Of a stretch of DNA of 64,000 nucleotides, positions 23,325 through 34,111 are shown one piece after another. This stretch comes from Bactericera cockerelli. Lineage: Eukaryota; Arthropoda; Insecta; Hemiptera; Triozidae. The position numbers were made by a program, and so were the translations under genes. The stretch covers positions 23,926,165 through 23,990,164 of the forward strand of contig CM044965.1 of NCBI GenBank assembly GCA_024516035.1. The letters run 5' to 3'. Each line of letters begins with the position of its first letter. Positions within the stretch are counted from its first letter, which is position 1. The notes beneath the pieces were generated by a model. That model was given only the letters and a program-made list of their open reading frames with translations, was not told where the DNA came from and searched no databases.

Positions 23325-23410
23325 TGGAATGCATCCATTTAACAAGGTTAATGCTCAAAGCATTTTCAATCACCTAACACTCAGAGTCTAATAATTATCA
23401 TGGTGACCAT
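23325..23410 (-). repeat. SINE family B tail fragment
   Basis: Contains aaggttaatgctcaaagcat and tcacctaacactcagagtct in reverse orientation. Confidence 0.7.
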
Positions 23411-23454
23411 ATTATAATAATATCACCTTATTTATACTGCCTGATTAAAATAAT

Positions 23455-23830
23455 AATATTGTCTTATTTATACTGCCCGATTAGGACTATTAAAGTCCCA
23501 TTATTCCAGCAGTAAGCCCAAGACATTATTATGTGGTAAAAATCCCAAATGGGACAGTAACTTGACATGTCCCGGCTGGGTTTTGAACCCACAACCTCTG
23601 GAATCTCTAGATTCACAGAGTGCCAACTTTACCACTGAGCTACCGGGACAGACTAGGACTATTAAAGTCCTATTATTCCAGCAGCAAGCCCAAAACATAT
23701 TATTATGTGGTAAAACTCCCAAATGGGAGGATAAATTGTCTTGTCCTGGCTGGGTTTCGAACCTACGACCTCTAGAATCTCTGGATTTGCAGAGTGCTGC
23801 CTTTGACACTGAGCTACCGGGATAGACACA
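23455..23830 (-). repeat. Two tandem SINE family C copies
   Basis: Copies at about 23455-23655 and 23655-23830 lie head to tail in reverse. Both contain cagcagtaagccca or a variant, a gggag/gacag block and a B-box-like tgggtttcgaac or gggttttgaacc. Each ends in the family A-box region (ccactgagctaccggg; cactgagctaccgggatag). The open frames here recur in both copies because the copies are related. Confidence 0.85.
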
Positions 23831-25227
23831 TAATCAAATAAATGAGAAAAAATCCAAACATTAGGTGGGATTTGATTCTTGGATCCAAGCACTAGCTTGT
23901 TAACATTATAAATCTAAGTGTCAGAACCTCATCAACTCTTGCAATAAATCTTATGTTACAATTGTTCATAATAATAAAGCATGCAAAGGAAACACAAAAT
24001 CTTACCTGACATGGTACATGCCGACTTTAGACCCATGACTGTTATTTGACGGCCCAAGAGTTCCTTTTCCAAGTGTGTCTCAAAATCAATGTCTTCCGAC
24101 ACTTTTCACCATGGGTTTTTTTGATGGTCTTCTAGGTGTCAGGTATTAGCTTTTAATAATATATATTGTAGGGCTTTTATTTTTCTATACACAACTATTA
24201 TACACACAACTTAGATAATGAGAGATAAACTAAGAGGTAGACTGTGAAAAAATTAGCAGATAGCAGTATTAGTAATGTAAACCCTTCAGAATACCATGAC
24301 TTAAAACAATATTTTGAAGAAGAAAAAATAATATAATATTTAATTTCAAACAGACATTAAAAAAAATCCCAGTTAAATGGGTCACCAACCAATTGTACCT
24401 AATGGTTTAATTTAGGAGAAAGATCTTTAATTTTTCAAGGGTTGTCTTTAGCATTCAACCTTGAGCATAAGTCTTTGCAGGTTCACTTTTTCTCTTTAGT
24501 TAATCAGACAAAGAGACTCTTTATTAGTTTTACTCGGTAGTGAAAGTTATTTCCTTAGGAATAATACATAAGGATATTAGTATAAATGCTCAAGTCAAAA
24601 TAACCCAGGTAAAAAAATAAATATTGTAGCTCAAGAAACAATCCAAAACATGATATTACTTACTGTACCTCAAAACAAGAATTAAACCCTAGTAAATATC
24701 ATTTAAAACATTACAGTCACATTACAGCTATTGTAATGACAGTTGTTTGTCCATTTGCACTACACTAGTACCATCCTTGAACATAAAATAGTAGTGGTAA
24801 TATCTGTCTGTACTTTTTCCATAAAAAAATATTTTACCTATTTAGTTGTAATAACTTAATTATTTTTAAATATAATATGTTACCAATTTTCTCATACACA
24901 AACACTTCTATGCATAATCTCTTAGAATTAATGTCTGTTGGCGATGTTTACTTATCAAAAATGAGAAATAAACAATTTAAATTAAAAAGCTGGAAATAAA
25001 ACACATCATTAGAATTTTACATGAAAAAAGTCTATCAAAGTATTTTCTGAAGTAGTAAAAATACTGATGATTGTTAGCTGTGGTCAAGTCTGGCCACAAC
25101 AACAACAACAATGTTCCCCGAGTCCCGAGAATCAATACAAATTATTAAAAAAATCTTGTAAGTAGATTAGTTCGAATAATTACTGCAAAATATATAAAGT
25201 TGGTGTTCTTATTCACAATTAAAACAC
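23831..25227. other. AT-rich, repeat-poor stretch with one candidate exon
   Basis: Little is recognisable. On the minus strand a strong donor-like CAG|GTAAGA lies at 24005/24006, preceded by about 75 bp of stop-free sequence in two frames (see findings). No partner exons were found. Confidence 0.35.
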
Positions 25228-25735
25228 TATTATATTTGTGTTAATCACTTTTGTGATGCCAAAGTATCTCACACGTGGGACTCAAATCACCAACCTCCAG
25301 GTTACAAGTCAAGCTACTGAAGTTGGTTGTTTCTCAAAATAATGATCTATGCTTTGAACATGAACTAAGAACCCTACAACTGTTAAAGAGTTTTTAATTA
25401 AAAAATAATGTCAATTAATTGACCTCTTAATAACTGGCAGCTACCAAAGTAAGCTACATTTCTCACTCATATAGAGATCAATATGATTTCAAAAAAGTAG
25501 GTTCCTATGTTGGGCAAAATAAAAATAGTAATATTCCTCCAAAACCTTGTTTTAGTTTTAATATAGTGAAATCCTCAAGGCCATTTCAAGAGAAGTTTGT
25601 GTTAATCACTATGGTGTTATGGCATGATTACTCAAACTCTCAAACTCAATGTTTACTATACAAAAGTCTTGGACCACCAACCTCCCAGTTACAAGTCCAT
25701 CAGCTTATTGATCAAACTACTGTGATCAGTCAGTT
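25228..25735 (-). repeat. Two diverged SINE family A copies
   Basis: At 25228-25326 (ttgtgttaatcacttttgtg to caagctactgaagttgg) and at 25592-25733 (gtgttaatcactatggtgtt to atcaaactactgtgatcagt). Both are old, with many changes. Confidence 0.7.
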
Positions 25736-25739
25736 CAAA

Positions 25740-28190
25740 GTAATTATTTTTCTGGCATGAAGGCTTATCGCCTTGTTAAAGTGGCGTTAAACCAAAAAAA
25801 AAGTAATTAATTTGAAACTTAAACTAAAATACTTACGTGATGCTGAGGATGTGTTTGCAATGTATAAATATTTACCCGTGGATATTATTTGAATATTTTA
25901 TCAGTATATTCTTGCAATATTTTCATGTATTGTATGATTAATTATTCACAATGGCAGATGTATTGAATGTATGAGTTGAAGCATTGGATTATTTCCTTAT
26001 TATTTATTTATATGTATGTTACATGCAATACTAGTATTCAGTCTTCAGTATAGCTGAAAGAGAAGTGTTTATATTATTGATTTACATTTGATCTGTTACT
26101 TTTTCAAAAGCTGAACCAATTTGGCTGGATTAATAATATTATAATGACATTCCATCAATCACAGGACTTGAAAAGGAATATTCATGGGTGGGAAGGCCTA
26201 CTAGCCTGCTTTGAGCTACTGGCCAGAATAACATCTTGACACATCCTCTATGTACTTGTTATAAGCCATTATTAGCTATGGGTGTGTTCATCAATAATTT
26301 ATTATTGTCAAATAGCATAATTCAACTGTGAAACTTATCACTGAAAAACTTCTGAGTAGTTGTTAAGATGTTGGTGTATATGTTAGTGGGTATGGTGTGT
26401 ATGTTAGTAATGAAAAAAAAAAAAATCAATAATAAGAAGAAAAAATATGTAATCTTGGATTATTGATGGTTATCCTGTGTCTTTTGGAAACTCTCAATTA
26501 TGAAAGCAGTCTCTTAAAATATGGAAATAATTTTGGCTTAAAGATAAACATCAAAATTGTTTATTTGTTTTACCAAGAGTTGTGTAAAATTATAAGTTTT
26601 TCCTGAGAACTTATATATTTCATTCATAAAATATATTTATTTTATTGTCTTTCTTTTGAGGAATGATAGAATTATAATTAAATATTTTTCATGTAAATAA
26701 AGTTCAAGTTTATTTTCACTCGACTTTTGTACATCAGTAAATCATTTTCCGTTGTCCTGAACTTGATACATTTTTATGTTTATGTAAACCATAACATTGC
26801 AACTAACTAAAACTGATTTCAATATTGAGTTATTCCATGGTGAAATTTATCATTTATTCACTAAGATTGAAATATCTTGTAAGTATAAAAAAAAAACATT
26901 GTCTTTTCAATGGAACTTGGACCAAGGTTCAAGATTTTTTAGCACACATGAAAGTCAAAGATTTACATATAAATATAATTCTGTTTCAAATGCTCTTAAT
27001 AAGGCTAATGTACCAAGCCAGAGAGATAATTCTACCATGAAAACCAAAAAGGGAGTCAAAACATCTTATAGAGATTAATGTACTCATAGAGCTGTTTGTC
27101 CATTGCTGTCAGTTATTGAATTTGTTTACAATTTCTTACAAACAAACATAACCTCAGAATGAAATAAATTTGACAGGATTTTTCACCTAATTTTGGTTAA
27201 AGCAGTCCAAAAGGTAGAAAGGGCTGAGATGCACATAAAGAGACATGTTTCTAGCTTTAATATTGAATTTAATAGAAAATTATTCCAAAAACCGTTTATG
27301 GCGGGTCCAAGACTTCCCAAACAAGGGGTACATTCAGAATTTCACTGAAGTCGGGGTTGTGGAAAGTTAGTAGAAAACTAAATGGTGTATACCTTAAATT
27401 AGAGTTATCAGTGCTTAATAATATGTAGTTACAAGATGAAATATCCTGGGGATTAATGAAATAATAGTGGATAAACTTTAGAAACTCTCCAGAAAAGTTT
27501 TAAAGAATTGAAAAACAAAAAAATTGTTAAAAATTTGAGCTTTGTTTACAAAATCTATCATAATTTGAGGTTATCTTTTCCAGAATTAAAGCGCGAAATT
27601 TTGAATCTATGTTTTTTGCTTTCAATAATTTTAAAATGAATTGATGAAAAATTATTTTCCTTTGCACTTGTAACAGATCAAAAACATGAAATTTACTCAA
27701 ATTACCCACATAAATATTCAAATATTACTATATTAATGTTGAGAGACTTACCAATTTTTTTAAAGGTACCTTTTAGGAATGGTGAATTTACACTCAAGAT
27801 GGCTTGTTTGTCACTTTGGGAATCAATTTAATTTTTCTTAGCTGAAACAATCAAACTTTACTACGGCCACAATTTTAAATAACTAATTAAATTGCATTCT
27901 AAAACTAAATTAATTAAATTTACTTAACAATTAATTTTTTTTTTACCGCTATGTTATATCCAGGATTGCTTCCAAAATATTGAAAGAGTTGGCTTCAAAA
28001 TAAGAAATTGCGCCTTGAAAAAATTATTACACTAAACGCAATTCATTTCATGCGCCTAGAAAATATGCTATATGCAGTACATTTTTAAATACATACCTTA
28101 GCCGTATTTTTCTTTCTAACCAAAGTGGATTCAACTGGAATAAAAATAGACGAACTGGAAAAAAGTCATTTTTCTTTTGGAAGAGGAAAA
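25740..28190. other. AT-rich stretch without recognised gene or repeat
   Basis: Short open frames (26797-27078 on plus, 27527-27721 on minus) have no recognisable features. A donor-like GTAAGTA on the minus strand near 25835 is preceded by stop-rich sequence. It could be intron or UTR of an unseen gene. Confidence 0.4.
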
Positions 28191-28200
28191 ATCTTCTTCC

Positions 28201-28202
<2 letters not shown>

Positions 28203-28262
<60 letters not shown>

Positions 28263-28590
28263 TGGGGTCTAACGTCGCTTTCAACTGCCATGGTCATATC
28301 ACGACGGGGGTTTTACCCTCCATTCGCAGGAAACTCACAAACCTGTGTACACAAACAAATTTGTACACATACTATTATGTATCTTTTAGTCAATAAAATT
28401 GAAATTGAAAATTGAAATTGAAACCTGCTACTCACATTGACCTCACCCAGCCTGAGTGGGGCCGGGAAAAGCCAGCGTCACGAGAATTAGAATTTGAATG
28501 GTCACCCATCCAAGTCTTAACCTCGCTGGATGTCGCTTAACTTCGGTGTTCTGAAGGGAACCGGTGTATTCAACATGCCATCGACGCTGG
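28203..28590 (-). repeat. Full-length 5S rRNA-derived SINE with poly(A) and target duplication
   Basis: Read on the minus strand, the head follows a 5S rRNA gene closely: gttgaatacaccggttccc, caccgaagttaagcgaca and agacttggatgggtgacc. Its ends (gccagcgtc and gacgctggc) can pair as 5S helix I. The body then has the shared core (gctgggtgaggtcaatgtga, cgaatggagggtaaaacccc, gtcgtgatatgaccatgg) and a tail of about 55 A (plus-strand T run, 28205-28259). A 13-bp target duplication, cttcttccagttt, lies at 28193-28205 and 28591-28603. An unrelated insert sits inside at 28346-28420. Confidence 0.92.
28346..28420 (+). mobile_element. 75-bp LINE 3'-end fragment nested in the 5S SINE
   Basis: The insert ends gtcaataaaattgaaattg with repeated GAAATT and is flanked by a 7-bp direct repeat aaacctg (28339-28345 and 28421-28427) that is single in other copies of the SINE. 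This is an extremely 5'-truncated retroposon insertion. Confidence 0.75.
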
Positions 28591-28892
28591 CTTCTTCCAG
28601 TTTGGTTAACTAAAATGGATTTAAAATTCTTGCTTCCATTTCTTTTGAAGGTTAAGTTTTCATTTTTCCGTTGTTTATCATTAAAAGTACCGAAACGCAT
28701 TTTTCTTTCACTAATAGTGGGGAAGCTAAACTGAACCTGGAAAAAATACAACGCTTTGTTTGGCATACAAAAGCAGCATGTTTCCGACGCCTTTACTTTA
28801 CGTGCTTAGACAACTAAGTGCCTAGTTTACGTAATGGCAATAGACAGCGACAGATTTAATAAGGAACTTGATGAATAATTTTATACATCATC

Positions 28893-29082
28893 ATAGGGTG
28901 GCGTCATCGTGAACGATGGTAGCCAGACATTGGAGGAATGACTCAGCACTTCTACCACTGTCTTTACAAGGAGGCTAATAATTGACAAGGGCCCCCAGAA
29001 CCAAGCCAATGCTGGTCTACTCCCTGTTTATAGTCCCCCAGTAAGACTCTGGTCTACTCCTGTTTATAGTCCCCAGCCAGAC
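28893..29082 (+). repeat. Interspersed repeat family X, copy 1
   Basis: Starts (cat)n-agggtggcgtcatcgtgaac, contains ggtagccagacattggagga, cagcacttctaccactgtct and gggcccccagaacca, and ends with partial repeats of tggtctactcc-tgtttatagtc. Other copies are at 35905-36020, 37662-37816 and 56752-57080. The class is unknown. Confidence 0.8.
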
Positions 29083-29267
29083 TTTATACATAGGTATTTT
29101 ATATATTTTATACATAGGTACTTATCGTTTGTCGTTCTGTTTAAGAACAGGTCAACATTTCACTAAGGCTCTCCACCAAATTCGATTATTGTAATACTGA
29201 TTATTTATTTCTATGTTTTCTAGATTTTATCTCTCCAACGTGTGTGTGTGGTCTCCCTCTCACCCTT

Positions 29268-29512
29268 TTTTTTACATCGCTTTCAACTGCATGGTCTTAT
29301 CACGACGGGGATTTAACCATCCATTAGCTGGAAACTCACAAACCAGCTACTCAAATTAACCTCACCTAGCCTGAGTGGGGTCGAGAACAGCCAGCATCAC
29401 GAGGGTTCAAATTCGAACTGTCACCCATCCAAGTCCTAATCTCGGACGTTACTTACCTTCAGTGACTGAATGAGAACTGGTGTATTCAACGTGTCATCGA
29501 AGCTTTCTAAAA
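29268..29512 (-). repeat. 5S-derived SINE, diverged copy
   Basis: In reverse: acatcgctttcaactgcatg, cacgacggggatttaaccat, cacccatccaagtcctaatc and gagaactggtgtattcaacg. Head and core are both present. Confidence 0.85.
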
Positions 29513-29745
29513 ATGGCTTTGAAATACCAGAACCAGACAATGCACATACCTAATATGGCTGCATAGAAAATGGAGTCAAAACACTTTATGTCAAAATAAT
29601 GTACGTCCACATGATTCCTATTTGACAAATCATTGGCGATAACATCTGTAAATTCTACAAAATTACTAACAGTAGATCTTCCTGTTACAAATCTCTGTTG
29701 ATTGGGAGTAATAATGTAGCTTCGGTCCCACATTCACAAAATTTA
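29494..29745 (-). pseudogene. LINE reverse transcriptase fragment
   Basis: The minus-strand frame reads ITPNQQRFVTGRSTVSNFVE and then VDVHYFDIKCFDSIFYA. This matches the start of the reverse transcriptase palm in jockey-like LINEs (GF..GRST..NL.E, then the YFDFSKAFDS motif with the first catalytic Asp). K-A-F is changed to K-C-F and the frame then breaks into the adjacent SINE, so it is a dead fragment. The 29755-29960 LINE tail lies next to it, upstream on this strand, and belongs to a separate insertion. Confidence 0.75.
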
Positions 29746-29754
29746 TCAAATTAT

Positions 29755-29960
29755 TATTATATTACGCTTTATTAGGTAAGGACAAAGTACAATATTGACA
29801 GAACAATACAATGAAATTATAAGGGAAAAAAATAGATCGAATCGAATAAAGAAATGAGAAAAAAATAGAATAAAGCTGATGTCCTACCTAAAGGGCGGGG
29901 TTATTGCCTGTGGCAATCTCTTCCACCCAACCCAATTCTGCCGGCCGATCTGTGTTTTTA
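29755..29960 (-). repeat. LINE 3' end, conserved tail family
   Basis: In reverse the segment has ttgggtggaagagattgcca and caggcaataaccccgccctt, ending with an AATAAAGCGTAATATAAT-like tail. The same 3' end recurs at 37630-37930, 40880-41095, 46720-46885, 49275-49370, 51325-51405 and 57985-58175. Confidence 0.8.
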
Positions 29961-30005
29961 TTTTCCATTACCTATTACCTGTGAGGTATAGAAGTTGTTG
30001 TTTTT

Positions 30006-30040
30006 ACTTTCCTTATCTTATAATAAGGAAAGTATTGTTT
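30006..30040 (+). repeat. Terminal hairpin of the 0.65-kb repeat
   Basis: Contains actttccttatcttataat followed by aaggaaagtattg, identical in design to the end of the copy at 57223. The rest of that copy is missing. Confidence 0.7.
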
Positions 30041-30057
30041 TTTCTATCGATTTGAAC

Positions 30058-30250
30058 ATAACGTCGTTATCAACTACAAATACATGGTCATATCGCGACG
30101 GGGGTTTTACCCTCAATGCGCTGGAAACACGCTACTCAAATTAACCTTAGCTTGAGTAGGGCCGGGAACAGTCACACATTCAATTCCTAACCTCGCTGGT
30201 CGCTGCTTAACTTCAGTGACTGCTGTTTCCAACGTGAAATCCACGCCTGT
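30058..30250 (-). repeat. 5S-derived SINE, diverged copy
   Basis: In reverse: catggtcatatcgcgacggg, gtagggccgggaacag, cctaacctcgctgg and cttaacttcagtgac. It has internal deletions. Confidence 0.75.
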
Positions 30251-30304
30251 AAATTGTAATCGTCAGATGATGCCATATATGTACAATGTACATATACCGG
30301 TATT

Positions 30305-30483
30305 CAAATGAGTAACGCTCTAGTCTGGTAATCCAGGTAGCGTAGGGATCCGTTGGCTCAAACCCCACACAATGCATTAATTTTTCCTCGTTAATTTAAG
30401 TTTGTGACCACATAATCATGACTCTGAGGGTTAGGTGGTAGAAAATGCTTTGAGTATTAACCTCACCTGGTGGTTACCTTCCA
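30305..30483 (+). repeat. SINE family B copy
   Basis: gctctagtctggtaatccag to acctcacctggtggttacct; the B-box is changed to ggctcaaacccc. Confidence 0.85.
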
Positions 30484-30569
30484 CCCGCATCGCATCTTGG
30501 TGCCACAACTCGTCTTTTTTGCATTTTTGACTCGACTTGACCCAGCACCTGAATTGAAAGTTTCTTAGT

Positions 30570-30625
30570 TCCTAGACTTAGCGCCACAGAGGTATTACAA
30601 AAACGTCTATTAATTCCGCCCTTAT
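30570..30625. mobile_element. Fragment of PIF/Harbinger-like MITE
   Basis: Shares gcgccacagaggtattacaa and aaacgtctattaattccgcc with the right end of the complete copy at 32338-32468. Confidence 0.6.
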
Positions 30626-31009
30626 AGTAAATAAACAAAAAAATCCAAAAGGAAAATGACATGCGGACAAAGAACCGTTCTAGTGCAATAAAATTTCACC
30701 TCAAAACAAATAAAACTTGGCAATAAAAAATTGTTCTAAACTTTCTAAAGGATTTATATATTTTTTTGTGTATACTTTATTGATAAATTTAAAACACATT
30801 GACAATTGCACAGCACATCACAAAACTTATTGGAAAATAAAAATAAAATTTATATTTACCAGGGACGTAACTAGGCTATTCAGATTCAGCACCCGGGGCG
30901 AACACCAATTTTGCCCCGCGTGCCCCCCCTCCCCCCTTAGTTATGTCCCTGATATTTACATGGGTAGATCATTTACGATAAATTAAATAAAATTTGTTGT
31001 TAAAAGATT

Positions 31010-31255
31010 TTTTTAAATCAAATAAATATTACAAAACTTATTTATACCGTCCGATTGGGGCGTATAAATCACATTATTCTGTCCCGGTAGCTCAGTGGTA
31101 AAGGCAGCACTCTGTGAATCCAGAGGTTGCGGGTTCGAAACCCAGCCGGGGCATGACAAATTCTCTCATTTGGGATTTTGAAAACATAATAATAATTATT
31201 GGGCTTACTCCTGGAATAATGAGACAATAGTCCTACTTGGGCAGTATACTTGTGC
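31010..31255 (+). repeat. SINE family C, plus-strand copy
   Basis: The head is tgtcccggtagctcagtggt, with B box gcgggttcgaaacccagcc. The tail is gggcttactcctggaataat and gggcagtata. It is one of the best-preserved family C heads. Confidence 0.9.
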
Positions 31256-31446
31256 TATTATATTGTTGTTTTTATTATTTTTTTCTTCCATGTCTTTAAT
31301 GGGAGTTTTTTTTTTTTTTTTTTTCTTTTCTAGACTTTTTTCTCTAATTTTGTTTGTACGAAATTGTATTTTTTGTTGTTATTGTAAAAAGGGCTCGACC
31401 CTTTATATACTTATACTTATAAATAAGGCGATATTATTATTGTTAT

Positions 31447-31552
31447 TCCAAAATAAATGAGGAGGAATTCATGCATTGGTTGGAATACGAACCAACGACG
31501 AACGGTACACAACGCTTTCTGAATTACCAGACTAGTTTCTTAACCACTCGTA
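31447..31552 (-). repeat. SINE family B, head fragment
   Basis: In reverse: gaattcatgcattggttgga and accagactagtttcttaacc. Confidence 0.75.
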
Positions 31553-32337
31553 ATTTGTTTCAAATATCTCGGATACCACTGTAGTATTTTTTTAAAGGCA
31601 TATCCTTAAAGAGGAAACCTAATGATGACATTTAGAAGATTCTCAGATGACCCCTGCCAGGTTGTTTCAAGGTCAACTTTGGAATTTTAAATAGAATCCG
31701 CTATATTTTATGACCTCTTTGTCATACCCAATTTCACACTCAATTGGGATTGTGAGATTTTGTGACAAAAAACATACTTGACAATTTATTTGAACTGAAA
31801 TTTCACGCAGATTTCAAGAAAGTCATAAAAAATAGAGGTTTCTGTTTAAAATACCCAAGTTGACTTTGAAATAACCATTAGGTTGCTTCTCTAAGGTTAT
31901 GAAAGTTATACCTTTAAAAAAAACTGTGGTTTCCGAGCCATTTGACTAAATCAATTAAAATGGTTCACCCTGTATAATCGCATGGATGTCAGAAAATGAT
32001 GTTGGAGATTCATAATACTGAGCAATGCACTACAGTTGTAACAAAATAACACAGAGACAAGTAGGTACATAAATAGTTCAGATATATTACAGTTTATTTA
32101 AAACACAAATGCTGCCCAACTTTTGTCAGGTTGCTATAACACAGCATAATCATCAATACGAGCGAACATTTTTATTATTATTTAGATTTAGACTGAAGAG
32201 ATTTGGACCCACTGGGCAGAAAATTCACAGTTTCAATGATGCTAACAAAGATAATATTTGGTCTTAACTTCATCAAACACCTCGGCCGAGGTGTAAAGAA
32301 CGCCTATACAAAGAAAGAGACAGCCTAAAGATATTTA

Positions 32338-32468
32338 GGGCTAAATTAATAGACAAGTTCTATATCTCAAGTCATCGCTAAGCGTCGGTTTCCCTAATAT
32401 CTTACACAGTACGCAATCCGTGACTTAACATCACAGAGGTATTACAAAAACGTCTATTAATTCCGCCC
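32338..32468. mobile_element. PIF/Harbinger-like MITE, 131 bp, TTA target duplication
   Basis: The left end is gggctaaattaatagacaag; the reverse complement of the right end is gggcggaattaatagacgtt. TTA flanks both ends (32335-32337 and 32469-32471), the TWA duplication typical of PIF/Harbinger. Related sequence is at 30570-30625 and 52659-52760. Confidence 0.7.
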
Positions 32469-32477
32469 TTAGTCACT

Positions 32478-32690
32478 GATGATGAAATTCACACGTTCAA
32501 TAATGGTAACGAAGATATTTGGTCACAGCGAAGGAAATTCACAAGTTCAATAATGGTAACGCAGATATTTGGTCACAGCGAAGGAAATTCACACGTTCAA
32601 TTCAATGGTAACGAATATATTTGGTCACAGCGAAGGAAATTTACACGTTCAATTCAATGGTAACGAAGATATTTGGTCACAGATGAGGAG
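32478..32690. repeat. Tandem repeat, 51-55 bp unit, 4 copies
   Basis: Each unit has gaaattcacacgttcaa or a variant, taatggtaacgaagatattt and ggtcacagcgaag. The unit also resembles 32218-32265, just left of the MITE. Confidence 0.85.
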
Positions 32691-32832
32691 GTATGTCCCC
32701 GGCTTTCTATTTGGATTGCCGTCATCTGTTGGAGCTTCTTATCACGGATCTCTTTTTTGTGGGCTGAAATCAGAAACGTCAAGAAGAAGAAATGGGTTTT
32801 TTTGCTTAAAGTCGCTCATTTTACTTTTTTTT

Positions 32833-33060
32833 TAATTTGGATTTAACGTCACTTTCAACTGCATGGTCATATCGCGACGGGGGTGTTACCCTCCATTCGC
32901 AGGAAACTCACAAACCTGCTACCTACATTATGAGGTTAATCCCAGCCTGGAATGGGCCGGAATGCCATCAGTATCACGAAGTTTTCACCTCGCTGGACGT
33001 TGCTTTACTTCGATGATCCCACGAGAACCGGTGCATTCAACGCACCATCGACACTGGCTT
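32833..33060 (-). repeat. 5S-derived SINE with probable target duplication
   Basis: In reverse: aacgtcactttcaactgcat, atatcgcgacgggggtgtta and cgagaaccggtgcattcaac, ending caccatcgacactggc. The flanks ttttactttttttt (about 32819) and ttttactttttt (about 33061) look like the duplicated target. Confidence 0.85.
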
Positions 33061-33199
33061 TTTACTTTTTTAAGAGCAGGGGTGGATATTTGCATCAAAC
33101 ACTGATGTAGATAGCGTCGATGGCGCGTTATTATTATTAAATTATTTAATAAATAAAAAGACATATTATGTACATTAAAAATAATTATTACAAAAAATG

Positions 33200-33310
33200 G
33201 AAGACACCGGTTCTCGTAGGATCACCAAAGTTAAGCACGTCCATCGAGGTGAAGACTTCGTGATGATTGGCATTCCGGCCCAACCCAGGCTGGGTGAGAT
33301 TAATGTAAGC
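33200..33310 (+). repeat. 5S-derived SINE, head fragment
   Basis: Reads accggttctcgtaggatcac, caaagttaagcacgtcca and ggcccaacccaggctgggtg. Truncated in the core. It is inverted relative to the copy at 32833-33060, 140 bp away. Confidence 0.85.
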
Positions 33311-33513
33311 AAGCGAGATGATTTTGTACCGCCTAAAAGTTCTTTAATTAACGTAATTGTTAATGAGTTGCCCTCGAACCGTCAAGTGGCATTGCGTCAG
33401 GAATTTATTCTTATCAATTTTGGGACTATAGTTTTTATTTACCATCTGAACACAAAATTCTAAGAACTACTTAACTTAACCTCACCTGGCCTGGGTTGGG
33501 CCGGGCATAGTTA

Positions 33514-33609
33514 AAGTATTTTTGTGTTAACCATCGTGATATCACAATTACTCAAACTCGCTTTACTTGAACTACCGATTACAAGTCCGCCACCTTATCG
33601 ATCGAGCTC
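33514..33609 (-). repeat. SINE family A copy, internally deleted
   Basis: ttttgtgttaaccatcgtga to cgccaccttatcgatcgagc in reverse; the Pro/Ser head region is shortened. Confidence 0.8.
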
Positions 33610-33721
33610 AGTTTTGAGCCGAGAATGGGTTTGAAAAAAAGCTCATCATAAAAAAAAAAAAAAAAAAAAAATGGGTAGCTAGTACGATTCCCAGCAAATC
33701 GGTACATTAACCGGTAGTAAG

Positions 33722-33960
33722 CTATCGTGTTTGTGTTAGTCACTTTCGTGATATCACAACTTCTCAAACTCGCTTTACTAAATCTACGCTGAAACCGGGA
33801 CTTAAACCACCGATCTCCAGGTTACAAGTCCGCCGCCTTGCTATAATAATAATAATAGAAAATCTTATAAGGGCAAAGTTTTATAAGTAAAGCTATTAGG
33901 CCCAGAACAAGGACAAAATGATTTCTTGCAACATTGCTGATCAAGCTACTGAGGTCGGTT
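33722..33960 (-). repeat. SINE family A copy split by a 100-bp insert, next to a splice donor
   Basis: The body runs from tgtttgtgttagtcactttc to aagtccgccgcctt (33839). It is broken by about 100 bp of unrelated sequence (from ctataataataataat) and resumes at gatcaagctactgaggtcgg (33939-33958). In the sense of the phosphatase gene, the SINE head starts about 8 bases after the 5' splice site of exon 33968-34111. Confidence 0.85.
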
Positions 33961-33967
33961 CACTTAC

Positions 33968-34111
33968 CGGTAGAATACTGAAGCAGCAGGTCAGGTCTTC
34001 GCCCACGCTGAGGGCGGCACCCGCGTTGTCAAACTCCCCGCAGTAGTTGGGCGCCGAGAATAGGGTGAGGAGCCCACGACGGGCGCCAAATTGGTACCCC
34101 TGCTCCACCAC
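33968..34111 (-). CDS. PP1-like exon 7 of those seen (residues 223-270)
   Basis: Encodes [13 protein letters not shown] to CCFSILP, including [15 protein letters not shown]. The acceptor is TCCCCAG and the donor CCG|GTAAGTG. A further exon must supply the C-terminal tail; I could not identify it below 33968. A SINE begins about 8 bases into the following intron. Confidence 0.92.
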
